DNA of 64,000 nucleotides, from assembly GCA_907163375.1 (NCBI GenBank), contig CAJQUW010003639.1:186001-250000 (forward strand). Reading direction: 5' to 3'. Below are positions 1 to 14,170 of the stretch, in pieces. The stretch is from Prostheceraeus crozeri. Its lineage: Eukaryota > Platyhelminthes > Polycladida > Euryleptidae. A program made the position numbers and the translations under genes. The notes under the pieces were generated by a model. It had not been told where the DNA came from. It did not search any database and was given only the letters and a program-made list of their open reading frames with translations. Numbering within the stretch: the first letter of the stretch is position 1; every line of letters starts with the position of its first letter.

Positions 1-3000
1 ACTGAAAGGAATGTGAAGATTCTCAGGATCACTGCCTCTGCGCAGCGTTCTGTTTGCTTCATTGCATGACATCACCGCTGAGAGACGGATGAACTTACTG
101 AAAGGAATGTGAAGATTCTCAAGATCACTGCCTCAGCGCAGCGTTCTGTTTGCTTCATTGGCATGACATCACCGCTGAGAGACGGTGAACTTACTGAAAG
201 GAATGTGAAGATTCTCAGGATCAACATGCCTCAGCGCAGCGTTCGTGTTTGCTTCATTGCATGACATCACCGCTGAGAGACGGTGAGAACCTTACTGAAA
301 GGAATGTGAGAGATTCTCAGGATCACTGCGCTTCAGCGCAGCGTTCTGTTTTGCTTCAATTTGCATGACATCACCGCTGAGAGACGGTGAATGAAACTTA
401 CTCGAAAGGAATGTGAAGAAATTCTCAGATCACTGCCTCAGCGCAGCGTTCTGTTTGCTTCATTGCATGACATCACCGCTGAGAGACCGGTGAACATTAC
501 TGAAAGGAAATGTGAAGATTCCTCAGGTATCACTGCCTCAGTCGCAGCGTTTCTGTTTTGCTTCATTGCATGACATCACCGCTGAGAGACGGTGAACTTT
601 ACTGAAAGGAATGTTGAAGATTCCTCAGGATCAAACTGCCTCAGCCGCAGCGAATTCTGTTTGCTTCATTGCATGACATCACCGCTGAGAGACGCGCGGT
701 GGTAAGAACTTACTGAGAAAGGAATGTGAAGATTCTCAGGATTCACTGCCTCAGGCACGTCGCAGCGTTCTGTTTGCTTCATTGCATGACATCAACGCTG
801 AGAGACGGTTGAACTTACTGGAAAGGAATGTGAAGATTCTCAGTATCACTGCTGCTCAGCCGACGAGCGTTCTGTTTGCTTCATATTGAATGACATCACC
901 GCTGAGAGACGACGTGAACTTACTGAAAGGAATGTGAAGGATTCTCAGGAATCACTGCCTCAGCGCAGCGTTCTGTTTGCTTCATTGAAATGACATCCAC
1001 CGCTGAGAGACGGTGAAATGAACTTACTGATAAGGAATGTGAAGATTCTCAGCATCACTGCCTCAGCGCAGCGTTCTGTTGTTGCTTCATTGCATGACAA
1101 CACCGCTGAGAGACGGTTTGAACTTACTGAAAGGAATGTGAAGATTCTCCAAGGATCACAGCCTCAGCGCAGCGTTCTGTTTGCTTCATTGGCATGACTA
1201 TCACCGCTGAGGAGACGGTGAACTTACTGAAAGGGAATGCGAAGATCTCAGGATCACTGGGGCCTCCAAAGCGCAGCGTTCTGTTTGCTATCATTGCATG
1301 ACATCACCGCTGAGAGACGTGTGAACTTACTGAAAGGGAATGTGAAAAGGATTCATTCAGTATCAACTGCCTCAGCGCAGCGTTCTGTTTGCTTCATTGC
1401 AATGGACATCACCGCAGAGAGAGCAGACGGTGAACTTACTGAAAGGAATTTGAGATTCTCAGGGATCACTGCCTCAGCGCAGCGTTTCTGCTGTTTGCTT
1501 CATTGCATGACATCACGCTGAGAGACGGTTGAATTACTGAAAGGAATGTGAAGATTACTCAGGATCGCGACTGCCTCATGTCGCAGCGTTCTGTTTGCTT
1601 CATTGCATGACATCACACGCTGAGAGACGGTGAACTTACTGAAAAAGGAATGTGAATAGATTCTCAAGATCACTGCCTCAGCCGCAGCGTTCTGTTTTCT
1701 TCATTGCATGACATCACCGCTGAGAGACGTGGTTGAACTTTACTGAAAGGAATGTTGAAAAGATTCTCAGGATCACTGCCCTTCAGCGCAGTCGTTCTGT
1801 TTGCTTCATTTGCATGACATCACCGCTGAGAGACGGTGAACTTACTGAAAGGAATGTGAAGATTCTCTGGATCACTGCCTCAGCGCGGCGTTCTGTTTGC
1901 TTCATTGCATGACATCAACCGCTGAGAGACTGGATGGAACTTACTGAAAGGACAGTGTAACGATTCTCAGGATCACTGCCTCAGCGCAGCGTTCTGTTTG
2001 CTTCATTGCATGACATCACCGCTGAGAGACCCGGTGAAGATTACTGAAAGGAATGTGAAGATTCTCAAGATCCACTGCGCTCAGCGCCGCGTTCTGTATG
2101 CTTCATTGCATGACATCACACGCTGAAAGACGGTGAACTTACTGAAAGGAATGTGAAGATTCTCAGGGATCACTGCCTCAGCGCAGCGTTCTGTTTGCTT
2201 GTCATTGCATTGACATCACCGCTGAGAGACGGTTCAATACTTACTGAAAAGGAATGTGAAGATTCACAAGATCACTGCCCCAGCGCAGCGTTCTGTTTGC
2301 TTCATTGCTATGACATCACCGCTGAAAAGACGGTGAACTTACTGAAAAACGTGAATGTGAAGATGTCTCAGGATCACTGGCCTCAGCGCGCGGTTTCTGT
2401 TTGCTTCATTGCATGGACATCACACGCTGAGAGACGGGTGAAATCTTACTGAAAAGGAATGTGAAGATTTCAGGATCACTGCCTCAGCGCGGCGTTCTGT
2501 TTGCTTCATTGCATGACATCACCGCTGAGAGACGGTGAACTTACTGAAAGGAATGTGAAGATTCTCAGGATCACTGCCTCAGCGCGAGCGTTCTGTTTGC
2601 TTTCATTGCATGACATCAGACGCTGGATAGGAGCGGTGTGAACTTACTGGGAATAGGAGATGTGAAGATTGTACTCAGGTATCACTGACAATCAGCGCAG
2701 CGTTCTGTTTGCTTCATTGCATGACATCACCGCTGAGAGACGGTGAACTATACTGAAAGAATGGAAGATTCTCAGGATCACTGCCTCAGCGCGGCGTTCT
2801 GTTTATTGCCTTGCATTGCATGACATCACCGCGAGGGGTTTGAGAGACGGGTGAGAACTTACTGAAAGGAAAGTGTGACGGAATTCTCAGTAAACTCACA
2901 TTGATCTCTCAGCGCAGCGTTGTCTGTTTTGTCTTTCATTGCATGACATCACACCCGCTGAAGGACGGGTCGTGAACTTACTGAAAGGATAATGTGAAGA

Positions 3001-6000
3001 TTGTCAGTTATCACTGCCCTCAGCGCAAGGCGTTTGTTAGCGTTCTGTGTTTGCGTTCGATTGCTATGAGAATCACTCGACGCTGAGAGTAGGACGGGTG
3101 ATGAGAACTTTACTGAAAAGGAATGTGAAAGATTCTCGCAGGAAGGATCACTGCCTTTCTCAGCGCTGTTGCTAGCGTTGTCTGTATGGCAAGTGCTTCA
3201 CTTGACATGACATCAATCACCGCTGACAGAGACCTGAAGGGCCTTCATCTGCAGAATGTCAGCAGGACGCTGTGAACTTTACTGAAAAGAGGAGATAGTG
3301 AAGATTTCTCCTAGGTTATCACCTTCGCCTCAGCCGGGTGGCCACGCCAGCGTTCTTGTTTGACTTCAAGGGCCATGACATCACCCGCGTGCTGAAGATG
3401 AGAAGACGAATGTTGAGATTGTGAACTTACTGAAAGGAATGTGGGAAAGAATTCTCAAGATTCACTGCCGCCTCAAGCGCAGCTGTTCTGTTTCTGTTTG
3501 GTCTTGTCATTGCCATGTGGACATCCACCGCCTGAGAAGACGCGGTGAACTTACTGAAAGGAATGTGAAGATTCTCAGCATCGACTGCTGTCAGCGCAGC
3601 GTTATGATTTTGCTTCATTTGCTATGACAATCAACCGCTGTCTGAAAGGAGACGGTCGTGAATTTTACTCGAAAAGGAATTATGTTGAAGATTGCTCCAG
3701 GTATCAATGCGTCTAGCGCAGCGTTGCTGTTTTGCTTCATTGTGCATGACATCACCGCTGAGGAGACCGGTGAGACCTTACTGCTGTAAAGAATGATTGA
3801 ACGATTCTCAGGATCACGCCTCAGCGCCGCGTTCGTATGCCTTCATTTTTTTACATGACATCACCGCTAAGACGGTGAACTTACTGAAAGGAATGTGAAG
3901 ATATCTCAGATCAACCTTGCTCAGCGCAGCGTTCTGTGATGCTTCATATTGCATAACATCACCGCTGAGAGACGGTGAACGTACTGAAAGAATGTGAAGA
4001 ATCTAAGTATAACGCCTCATGCAGCGTTCTGTTTGCTTCATTGCATGACATCACCGCGAGAGACTGTGAACTTACTAAAAGAATGTGAAGATCTCAGGCT
4101 CACTGCCTCACACAGCGGTTCTGTTGCTTCATTTGCAAGACAACAACCGCTAGAACGTGAACATTAACTGAAAAGATTGTGAAATTCTCAGAACACTGCC
4201 TCAGAGGCAGCGTTCTGTTTTGCTTTCATTGCATGACATCAAAGCACCGCTGAGAGACTGAGCACTTACTGAAGGAATGTGAAGAGTCTCAGCATCACTG
4301 CCTCAGCGCAGCGTTCTGTTTGCTTCATTGCAAGACATCACCGCTGAAAAGACGGTGAACTTACTGAAAGGAATGTGAAGATTCTCAGATCACCAGCCTC
4401 AGCGCAGCGTTCTGGTTTGCTTCATTGGCAAGACACACCGCTGAGAGACGTGAACTAACTGAAATGAATGTGAAGATTCACAGCATCACTCCACTGCCTC
4501 ACGCCGCGTCTGTTTGCTTCATTTGCAAGGACCATCACCGGCTGAGAGGACGGTGAACTTACTGAAAGGAATGTGAAGATTCCTCACATCCACTGCCTCT
4601 GCGCATCGTTCTGTTTTGCTTCATTGCATAACTCACCGCATGTGGGAAAAGACGGTGGTACATACTGAAAGGAATGTGAAGATTCTCAGTATAACTGCCT
4701 CAGGCAGCGTTCAGTTTCTTCATTGCAGGACATCACCGCTGAAGAGACGGTGAACTTTACTGAAAAGGATGTGAAGATTCTAAGTATAACTGCCTCAGTG
4801 CAGCGTTTCTGTTTGCTTCATTGCATACCATCACCAGCTGAGAGACGGTGAACTTACTGAAAGGATGTGAAAGATTCCTAAGTATCCGCTGCCTCAGGCA
4901 GCGTTCCTGTTTGCTTCAATGCAGGCCATCACCGCTTAGAGAGGGTGAACTTACTGCAAGGCAATGTAAGATCTCATGATCAATGCCTCAGCGCAGCGTA
5001 TCTGTTTGCTTCAATTGCATGACATCACCGCAGAGAGACGGTGAACTTACAGAAAGGAATGTGAAGATTCTCAGGATCACCTGTGCCTCAGCGCAGCGTT
5101 CCCCTGTTTGCTCATTGCATACATCACCGCTGAGAGACCGGTGGAACTTACTGAAAAGAATGTGAAGATTCTCAGATCACTGCGACAGCGCAGCTTCTGT
5201 TTGCTCATGCTTACATCACCGCTGAGAGACGTGACCGTACTAAGAATGTGAAGATTCAAATAATAACGCCTCAGTGCAGCTTTCTGTTGCTTCATTGCAT
5301 GACATCACCGCTGAGAGACGGTGAACTACTGAAAAGAATGAGAATATCTCAGATCACTGCCTCACAGCTCAGCGTCTGTTTGCTTCATCATAGCATGCCC
5401 TCACCGCTGCGAGACGGTGAACTTACTTAAAGGAATGTGAAGATTCTCAGTAATCACTCACTGCCTCAGCGCAGCGTTCTGTTTTGTTCTATTCAAACAT
5501 CACCGCTGAAAGACGTGAGACTTACTGAAAGGAATGTGAATAGACCTCAGCATCACAGCATCGCGCAGCGTTCATTTTGCTTCACTGCATGACATCACCG
5601 CTGAGAGACGGTGAACTTACTGAAAGTAATGTGAAGATTCTCAGTATCACAGCCTCAGCGCCAGCGTTCAGTTGCTTCAGTTGCATGACATCACCGCTTA
5701 GAGACGGTAACTTACTGACAAGAATGTGAAAATTCTCAGAAGCCTCAGCGTCAGCGTTCTGTTTGCTTTCATTGCATGACATCACCGCTGAGAGACGGTG
5801 AACGTACTGAAAGGAATGTGAAGATTCTAAGTATAACTGCCACAGTGCAGCGTTTCTGTTTGCTTCATTGCATGACATCACCGCTGAGGAGATGTGACCT
5901 TACTGAAAGGAATGTGAAGATTCTCCCAGGATCACTACAGCCTCAGCTCAGCGATCTGTTGCTTCATTGCATGACATCACCGTGCTGAGAGAGGTTCAAC

Positions 6001-9000
6001 TACTGAAAGGAATGTGAAGATACTCAGTATCGCCTGCCTCAGCGCAGCGTTCTGTTTGCTTCATTGCATGACATCACACCGCTGAAAGACGGTGACTGTA
6101 CTGAAAAGAATCGTGAAGATCTCAGATCACTGCCTCACGCATCGTTCTGTTGCTTTCATTGCGATACATCACCGCTGAAGAACGGTTGAACGTACTGAAA
6201 GAATGTGAAAGATTCTAAGTATAACTGCCCTCATGCAGCGTTCAGTTTGCGTTCATTGCATGACAACACCGCGAGAGACGTTGACCTTACTGAAAGAATG
6301 TGACGATTCTCAGGATCACTGCTCAGCTCAGCGTTCGTATGGCTTTCAATGCATACATCACCGCAGAGAGACGGGAACATACTGAAAGGAATGTGAAGAT
6401 TTCTCAGGATCACTGCCTCAGCGCAGCGATCTGTTTGCTTCATTGCATGAACTCAACACGCTGAGAAGAACGGTGAACTTACTGAAAGGAAATGAAGAAG
6501 CTCATCATCACTGCGTCATCGCAGCGTTCTGTTTGCTTCATTGCCTGACATCACCGCTGAGAGACGGTGAACTTACTGAAAGGAATGTGAAGATTCTCAG
6601 GATCACTGCCTCAGCGCAGCGTTCTGTTTCTTCATTGCCATGACATCACCCGCTGAGAGGACGGTGAAACTTACTTAAAGGAATGTGGAAGATTCTCAGC
6701 ATCACTCGCGCCTCACGCAGCGTTTTCTTTTGCTTCATTGGCATGACATCACCTCTGAGAGACGTAACTTACTGAAAAGGAATGAGAAATTCTCAGGATC
6801 CACTGCCTCACGCAGCGTTCTGTTTGTTTCATTGCATGACATCACCGCCTGAGAGACGGTGAACTTACTGAAATGGAATGTGAAGATTCCAGGATCACTG
6901 CCTCACGCAGCGTTCGTTTGCTTCATTTGCATGACATCACCGCAGAGAGACGGTGAACGTACTGAAAGAATTGAAGATTCTAAGTATAACTGCCTCAGTG
7001 GCAGCGTTCTGTTTTGCTTCATTGCATGACATCACCGCTGAAGACGGAACTTCAGAAAGAATGTGCAAGATTCACAGATCACTGCCTCAGCTCAAGCGTT
7101 CCTGTTTGCTTCATCTGCATGACATCACCGCTGGAGACGTGAACTTAACTGAAAAGCATGTGAAGATTCCAGATCCCTGCCTCAGGCAGCGTTCTGGTTT
7201 GCCCTTCATTGTCTTGACATCACCGCTGAGAGACGTGAACTTACCTGAAGAATTGAAGTTCACAGATCACTGCCTCACGCAGCGTTCTGTTTTTGCTTCA
7301 TTGAAAGACATCACCGCTGAAAGACGGTGAACAGTACTGAAAGGAATGTGGAAGATCTCAGGATCACTGCTCAAGCGCAGCGTTTCTGTAGTTGCTTTCA
7401 ATGCAATGAACATCACCGTATCTGAGAACGGTGCACTTACTGAAAGGAATGTGAAGATTCTCAGCACCACTGACTGCCTCAGCGCAGCGTTTCTGTTTGC
7501 TTCCTTGCATGAACATCACCGCTGAGAGACGGTGAACTTACTGAAAGGAATGTGAAGATTTCTCAGATCACTGCCTCATCACGCAGTCGTTCTGTTTGCT
7601 TCATTGCATATTGACTATCGACCGCTGAGAAGAATGTGAACAAACTGAAAGGAATGTTGAAGATCCCTCAGTATCACTGCCTCAGCGCACGTTCTGTTTT
7701 GCTTCATGCATGACATCACCGCTGAAAGACGGTGAACTTACTGAAACGAATGTGACGATTCTCCGGAAGCCTCAGCGCAGCGTTCATTTTGCTTCATTAT
7801 GCAAGACAACACCGCTGAGAGACGGTGAACGTACTGAAAGGAATGTGAAGATTCTAAGTAACACAGCCTCAGTGCGCGTATCTGTTTTGCTTATTGCATG
7901 TACATCACCTCAGAAGATGCGGTGAACTTACTGAAAGGAATGTAAGATTCTCAGGATCACTGCCTCAGCTCAGCGATCTGATTTGCTCAATTGCATGACA
8001 TCACCGCTGAGATACGTGAACTAACTGAAAGGAATGAAGAATTCGCAGTAACACTGCCTCAGCACAGCGTTCTGTTTGCTTCATTGCACGACATCACCGC
8101 AAAAGACGGTGAACTTACTGAAAAGAATGTGAAGATTCTCAGGATCACTGCCCAGCGCAGCGTTACTGTTTGCTTCATTGCATGACATCCACCGCTGAGA
8201 GACGGTGAACGTACTGAAAGAATTGAGAGATTCTCAGGATCACTGCCTCAGCGCAGCGTCTGTTTTGCGTCATTGCATGACATCACCGCTGATAGACGGT
8301 GAACTTACTGAAAGAATTAAGATTCCAGTATCACTGCACTCAGCACAGCGTTCTGTTTGCTTCATTGCATGACATCACCGCTGAGTGACGGTGAACTTAC
8401 TGAAAGAATGTGAAGATTCTCAGGAATCACTGCCTCAGCGCAGCTTTCTGTTTGCTTCATTGCATGACAACACAGCTGAGAGACGGTGAACTTACTGAAA
8501 GGACTGTGAAGATTCTCATCCTCAATGCGTCAGCGCAGCGTCAGTTTGCTTCATTGCATAGACATCACCGCTGAAGACGGTGAACTACTGAAAGGAATGT
8601 GAAGATTCTCAGGATCAACTGCCTCATCGCAGCGTTCTGTTTGCTTCAATTGCAATGACATCACCGCTGAGAGCCCGGTGAACTTACTGAAAGGAATGAG
8701 AAGATTCACAGCATCACTGCCTCCAGCGCAGCGATCTGTTGCTATCAATGCATGTATCATCACCGCTGAAAGACGTGGAACATACTGAAATGAATGTGAA
8801 GATATCTCGAGGATCACGGCCTCAGCGCGGGCGTTCGTTTGCTCATTGCATGACAACACCGCAGACGAGACGGTGAACTTACTGAAAACAGGATGGAAGA
8901 TTCCAAGATCAACATCACTGCCTCACGCAGGCGATCTGTATTGCATCATTGGCATGACATCACCGCTGAGAGAACGGTGAACTTACTGAACCAGGAAAGA

Positions 9001-11495
9001 GAAATTCTCAGCATCACTTGCCGTCTGCGCAGCGTTCTGTTTGCTTCATTGCATGACATTACCGCTGAGAGACGGAGAACTTACTGAAAGAATGATAAGA
9101 ATCTCATATCACTGCCTCTGCGCAGCTTCAGTTTGCTTCATGCATGACATCCACCGCTGAGAGACGGTGAACCTGTACGAAATGAATTTGAAGATTCCCA
9201 GGATCACACTGCCTCAGCGCAGCGTTCGTTTGCTTCATTGCATGACATCACCGCTGAGAGAACGGTGAACTTACTGAAAGGAAATGTGAAGATTCTCAGG
9301 ATCACATGCCTCAGGCATCGTTCTGTTTGCTTCATTTGCAAGACCATCACCGCTTGAAAGACGGTGAACTTACTGAAAGGAAATGTGAAAGAATCTCAGC
9401 ATCACTGCCTCAGCGCAGGACAGTTCTGTTTTGCTATCACTGCATGACATCACCGTCTGAAGAGACGGTGAACTGTACTGAATGGGAATGATGAAGAATC
9501 TTCAGGATCACTGCTCATCAGCGCAGCGTTCTGTTTTGCTATCAATTGCATGACATCACCGCTGAGAGACGTGTGAACTATACTGAAAGGAAGGGTGTGA
9601 AGATTCCTCAGGATCGTTGCCATCAGCGCAGCGTTCTGTTTGCTTCATTGCATGACATCACCGCTTGAGAGACGGTGAACTTACTGAAAGGAATGTTGAA
9701 GATTCCTCAGGATCCACTGCCTCAGCGCCAGCGTTTCTGTTTGCTTTCAATTGCATGACATCACCGCTGAGAGACGGTGAACTTTACTGAAAGGAATTGT
9801 GAAAGATTCTCAGGATCACTGCCTCCAGCGCAGCGTTTTCTGGTTTGCTTCAATGCATGATCATCACCGCTGAGAGACGGTGAACTTACTGAAAGGAATG
9901 TGAAGATTCTCAGCATCACTGCTTCAGCGCAGCGATCCTGTTTGGCTTCATTGCAAGACCATCACCGCTGAATAGACGGTGAAACTTACTGAAAGGAAAA
10001 TGTGAAGATTCTCAGGATCACTGCCTCTGCGCAGCGTTCTGTTTTGCTTCAGTTGCCATGACATCACCGCTTGAGAGACGGTGAAACTTACTGAAAGGAA
10101 TGTGAAGATTCTCAGCATCACTGCCTCAGCGCAGTCGTTCTGTTTGGGCCTCAATTGCATGACATCACCGCTGATGCAGGACGGTGACTTACTGAAAGGT
10201 ATGTGAAGGATTCTCAGCAGCACTGCCTCTGCGCAGCGTTCTGTTTTGCTTCATAGCATGACATACACCGCTGAGAGACGGTGAACTTACTGAAAGGAAT
10301 GTGAAGACTTCTCAGGATCATCCTGCCTCAGCGCAGCGTTCTGTTTGCTTCATTGCATGACATCACCGCTGAGAGAACGGTGAACTTACTGAAAGGAATG
10401 TGAAAGATTCTCAGTATCACTGCCTCAGCGCCAAGCGTTCTGTTTGCTTTCATTGCATGACATCACCGCTGAGAGAACGGTGTTGAACTTAACTGAAAAG
10501 GTATGTGAAGATTCTCAGCATCACCTGCCTCTGCGCAGCGTTCTGTTTGCTTCATTGCAATGACATCACCGCTTGGGGGTGGGCGGGTGTGGGGGGTTTG
10601 TGGGGATTGGGTGTTTTGGGGTGGCGTGTGGTGGTGTGTGGGGGGGGGTGGGGGGGACGGGTGTTGGATGAGACGGTGAACTTACTGAAAGGAATGTGGA
10701 AAGAGTTCTCAGGATCGTTGCTCTCAGCGCAGCGTTTCTGTTTGCTTCATTGCATGACATCACCGCTGAAAGGACGGTGAAGCTTACTGAAAAGGAATGT
10801 GAAGATTCTCAAGGATCACTGCCTCAGCGCAGCGTTTCTGTTTGCTTCCATTGCAATGACATCACCGCTGAGAAGACGGTGAACTTACATAAATGAAAAA
10901 AAAAAAACAGGAAAGTGAAGAATTCTCTGGATCACTGCCTCAGCGCAGTCGTTCTGTTTGCTTCATTGCATGACATCACACCGCTGAGAGACGGTGAACC
11001 TTACTGAAAGGAATTTGAAGATTCTCAGCATCACTGCCTCAGCGCAGCGTTCTCGTATTGCCTTTCATTGCATGAACATCAACCGCTGAAAGACGGTGAA
11101 CTTATCTGAAAGGAATGTGAAGATTCTCAGGATCACTCGCCTCAGCCGCAAGCGTTCTGTTTGCTTCATTGGCATGACATCACCGCAGTGAGAGACGGTG
11201 AAACTTATGCTGAAAGGAATGTGAATATTCTCAGGATCACTGCCTCAGCGCAGCCGTTCTGTTTGCCTCATTGCTTGACAACACCGCTGAGAGGACGGTG
11301 AACTTGACTGAAAGGAATGTGAAGATTCTCAGGATCACGCCTCAAGCGCAGCGTTTCTGTTTTGGCTTCATTGCATGAGCATCACCGCTGAGAGGGACGG
11401 TGAACTTACTGAAAGGAATGCTGAAGATTCTCAGTGATCAGCTGCCTCAGCGCAGGCGTTCTGTTTGCTTCCATTGCATGAATATTACCCGCTAA
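1..11495. repeat. Satellite array, unit about 95 bp, about 120 copies
   Basis: Head-to-tail repeats of a unit of roughly 95 bp run from the first base of the window to about 11,495. Recognisable blocks recur in fixed order: ACTGAAAGGAATGTGAAGAT, TCTCAGGATCACTGCCTCAG, CGCAGCGTTCTGTTTGCTTC, ATTGCATGACATCACCGCTG and AGAGACGGTGAACTT. The array is probably longer than shown because it begins mid-unit at the window edge. Units differ mainly by one- or two-base insertions and deletions rather than substitutions. Stretches near 1-3,800 and 9,100-11,490 look insertion-rich, and 3,850-9,100 deletion-rich. No unit holds a convincing gene; the short ORFs across it are chance frames created by indels. The last unit degrades at about 11,465-11,500 into unique sequence. 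Confidence 0.97.
10571..10672 (+). repeat. G/T-rich low-complexity block inside the satellite
   Basis: About 100 bases made almost only of G and T, with runs of up to nine G, interrupt one satellite unit between the CATCACCGCT block and the GAGACGGTGAAC block, after which the array resumes in register. It could form G-quadruplexes, but it may equally be a read or consensus artefact. A nearby poly-A interruption at about 10,895-10,908 is similar in kind. Confidence 0.8.
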
Positions 11496-11499
11496 GAGA

Positions 11500-12143
11500 C
11501 AAGCGTTTCCTTCTTCTTCTTCTCCGTTTTTCAATGTATCCGAATCTCTGCATGTATTGTGAACAGAATGAAATTGCTTTTTCGTTCCGTATTCTGTCTC
11601 TAGTGCTTCATGCGCTCACTTATCAACAAAGCCAACAGACCATGACAGCACCAAATAGAATAGAAGGCATCACTCTGACTGTTCTAACTACAAATAATCC
11701 AGAAATGTTGATAAATGGTCAGGAAAAGGAAGGAAATTTGCTTTGAAGAGGTTATGTCTTTCAATATATACTCAATTCTTATGCAATTCTACGAGCAATC
11801 CCTACCTGCAATATGATTATCTGTAGACTAGTAGCGCTAATGAGAATAACTTTTAGTAAAGTGGCTGAGTACTTCGATGAACGACTTATAATGAAAGCCG
11901 TCACCTAGGCATCGGTGGTGTCTATCCCGACTGACTTTCTCTTTGGCATATTGTGCGAACTGTCTTCCACATCAGTGAAGAAAAAAAAAATGTTTCATCA
12001 TTGAATAATAAGCGCAAAAGAAGATGGACAGATTGAGCAACGGTGCTCTGAAAGAGTGAAAGGACTTTCATCCCCTCGAGAACTGCAGCCTCCTTTTGCA
12101 AATTCCTTCTCGCTTTCCTTCCACAGCTCATTGTACAATGTGT
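11500..12143. other. Unique sequence between satellite and inverted-arm element
   Basis: No gene, RNA or mobile element is recognised. The short open frames here (for example 11,465-11,746 plus and 11,922-12,233 minus) show no known domain and run into repeat sequence. Confidence 0.6.
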
Positions 12144-13328
12144 GGGTGGAGCGAAAAAAACTTTTTTTTCGAATTTGAAGATGCTTTGTGGTCTCAATCT
12201 ACGTGAACGGGGTAATTTAGGATGCCACACCAAATTTTATCGATTTTGGTTTTGATGTTTAGAGGTCCCACACTGAGCTTGAAAAATGATTTAGTAGGCC
12301 AAAAATACGATTTTTTTTCGATTTTTTGTGAAAAATTCAAAATTCAAAGTAGCTTGGGGTCTAGAATGATTCTGTTGGGTTATATGAACAACATATACGA
12401 AATTTTGAGACGATTTGAAGAAGGTCTTCAGGTCCCACCACTGAAGGTCAAAAAGTCCCAAAATTGACCAAAAAAATCAAAAATTTTGCAGTTTTTTAGA
12501 TCTAGTGATGTATAAGATCTAAATGAGCGACGTAGCTTGGGGTTTGAAGAAAAACATCTCATTTGGGTATTTCTGAAGCCACAACATACTAAAATTTGAG
12601 ACGATTTTGAACAAGTTCATCAGGTCCCACAATTAAGATTAAAAAAAGTCCCAAAAAATTAGAAAAAAATTTCAACATTTTAGAAAATGATTTTGTCTTA
12701 AGGTCAAAATATGATGTAGCCGGCAATTTGAAAAACATACCCAAAGGTCTGAAGAAACTATATGGTAAAAATTTGAGACGATTTGGGACATTTTCTTCTG
12801 GTTTCAACAGCGATTTCTAAATCAGAGAAGGAAAATTAAAATATTTTTGTTTAATGTTTACATTTTTTTGAATTTGCGGGACTTTTCATCTTTCCTTCAG
12901 CGTGGATATCGATTTCTCGTGTTTTGAATTTGTTTATCTGGTGAGTATCGAAAATTCATCAAAACGTACAGTATAAGTGAATAGAGCTGAATTAATGAGA
13001 GTATAACTACCAATTGATCTAAATGTTTTACCGAGTTTAGAACAAGAAACTTATTAATGAGACTTATAAGAAGGTAATGCCAGTATTATTAACAAATGTT
13101 ACTTGTACGGTACGTTGAATCTCTTCTGTGGGCAATATATGGCACTGCCTATGTTTAGAAGATATTCAATACAAAGGGATACAGCCTTGTAGGTTTGCTG
13201 TTCGCATGGCTTGGTAACTCGTAATGGCTAAAACAACTGGAATGGCTTAGTAATAAATTGAGTGATCAACGAGTGATTAGGCTACAAAACTCTTCTGTCC
13301 ATGAAATGATTTTCAGCAAAACAAAGCA

Positions 13329-13401
13329 GAGGGTGGGAATCGACCATAGGGTCAAAGTGGCGAATCGCTGATCAGTGGACTTAGTGCACTCGGCTACCCA
13401 C
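13329..13401 (-). tRNA. tRNA-like or tRNA-derived SINE relic
   Basis: Read on the minus strand, GGTAGCCGAGTGCACTAAGTC resembles a pol III A box and TGGTCGATTCCCACC resembles a B box one base short of the GGTTCGANTCC consensus. The spacing is that of a tRNA, and the 5' GTGGG can pair with the 3' CCCAC. The anticodon arm is poor. A tRNA pseudogene or SINE head inside the transposon centre is more likely than a working tRNA. Confidence 0.35.
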
Positions 13402-13989
13402 AACAACTGTAAGGGTAGATTGTAGTTTTTGGGAATCTTCCTTCTCCTTTTGGCTTTCTACTTCATCGAAATATCAATAGATGTCTATCTTTCTCTAAAA
13501 AATTACATCAGAATGAGTTTTAATGACATCATGCTATGATTACAGATGTATGAATTACCAAATTGTGTGCAGTGGTGCGTTCACGTTTTGCAGGTAATGG
13601 CAAGTTCGCGTCGGGGAACCTGCCCAGTACTCGAAGTGCAAAGAATTGTTTAGTTCCTATACTAGGTGCGCAAAACCACGCTTGGATGAACTCCGGCCTT
13701 ACCGACAAAGGGTGATGTTCTCATTACATTATCAATGCGTTCGCTTTGGACTCTCCAGAAAAGATGAAGGCTGGAAAAGGAACCGCAGGTCCAGGATATC
13801 TTAACCGAATTTGTTGTTTGTAATATCAAGAAGATATGGGAATTGTGGCTACCATTCCGAGTTATTACAGGACGAAAGGAGTCACAGAGATCCCATGTCA
13901 TACTCAGAGTCACTCTCCACCCATGTTATGCCATGGTGCCTGACGTCACGATTCCGTGAACTCGCGAAGGAGAGCTCTCCAGAGGATCT

Positions 13990-14170
13990 CGCAGAACAAC
14001 GTGCAATACCCTTGCCCACTCACAGTCTGTTGAGCGTGGAGTCAAAATGACGACAGAGGCGGCTGCTTCGGTATGTGGAGGTGATCGTCGAAATAACGGT
14101 GATACAAAGAAAGATATTGTCTCGAAAGAAGATGGGACAGGTTCAATACGAAGAAAGAGTTTAGACAGTA
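13990..14170 (+). pseudogene. Coding relic of an unnamed transposon-associated protein family
   Basis: In one plus frame starting near 14,010 the translation contains the segment HSQSVERGVKMTTEAAASVC followed by basic residues. From memory this resembles a conserved HTQ(A/S)VERxVKxVTEAxxxVCG motif found in many uncharacterised, highly multiplied invertebrate proteins, which suggests mobile-element origin. Outside this segment the frame is broken and upstream similarity is weak. Its place between the two inverted arms fits a remnant of the element's own gene. No function is assigned. The overlapping minus-strand frame at 13,926-14,237 is taken as a shadow. Confidence 0.45.

Noticed and set aside
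391-11746. Many 60-125 codon frames in the 95-bp satellite
   Set aside because: They arise from random indels in a repeat and translate the same few blocks in mixed frames.
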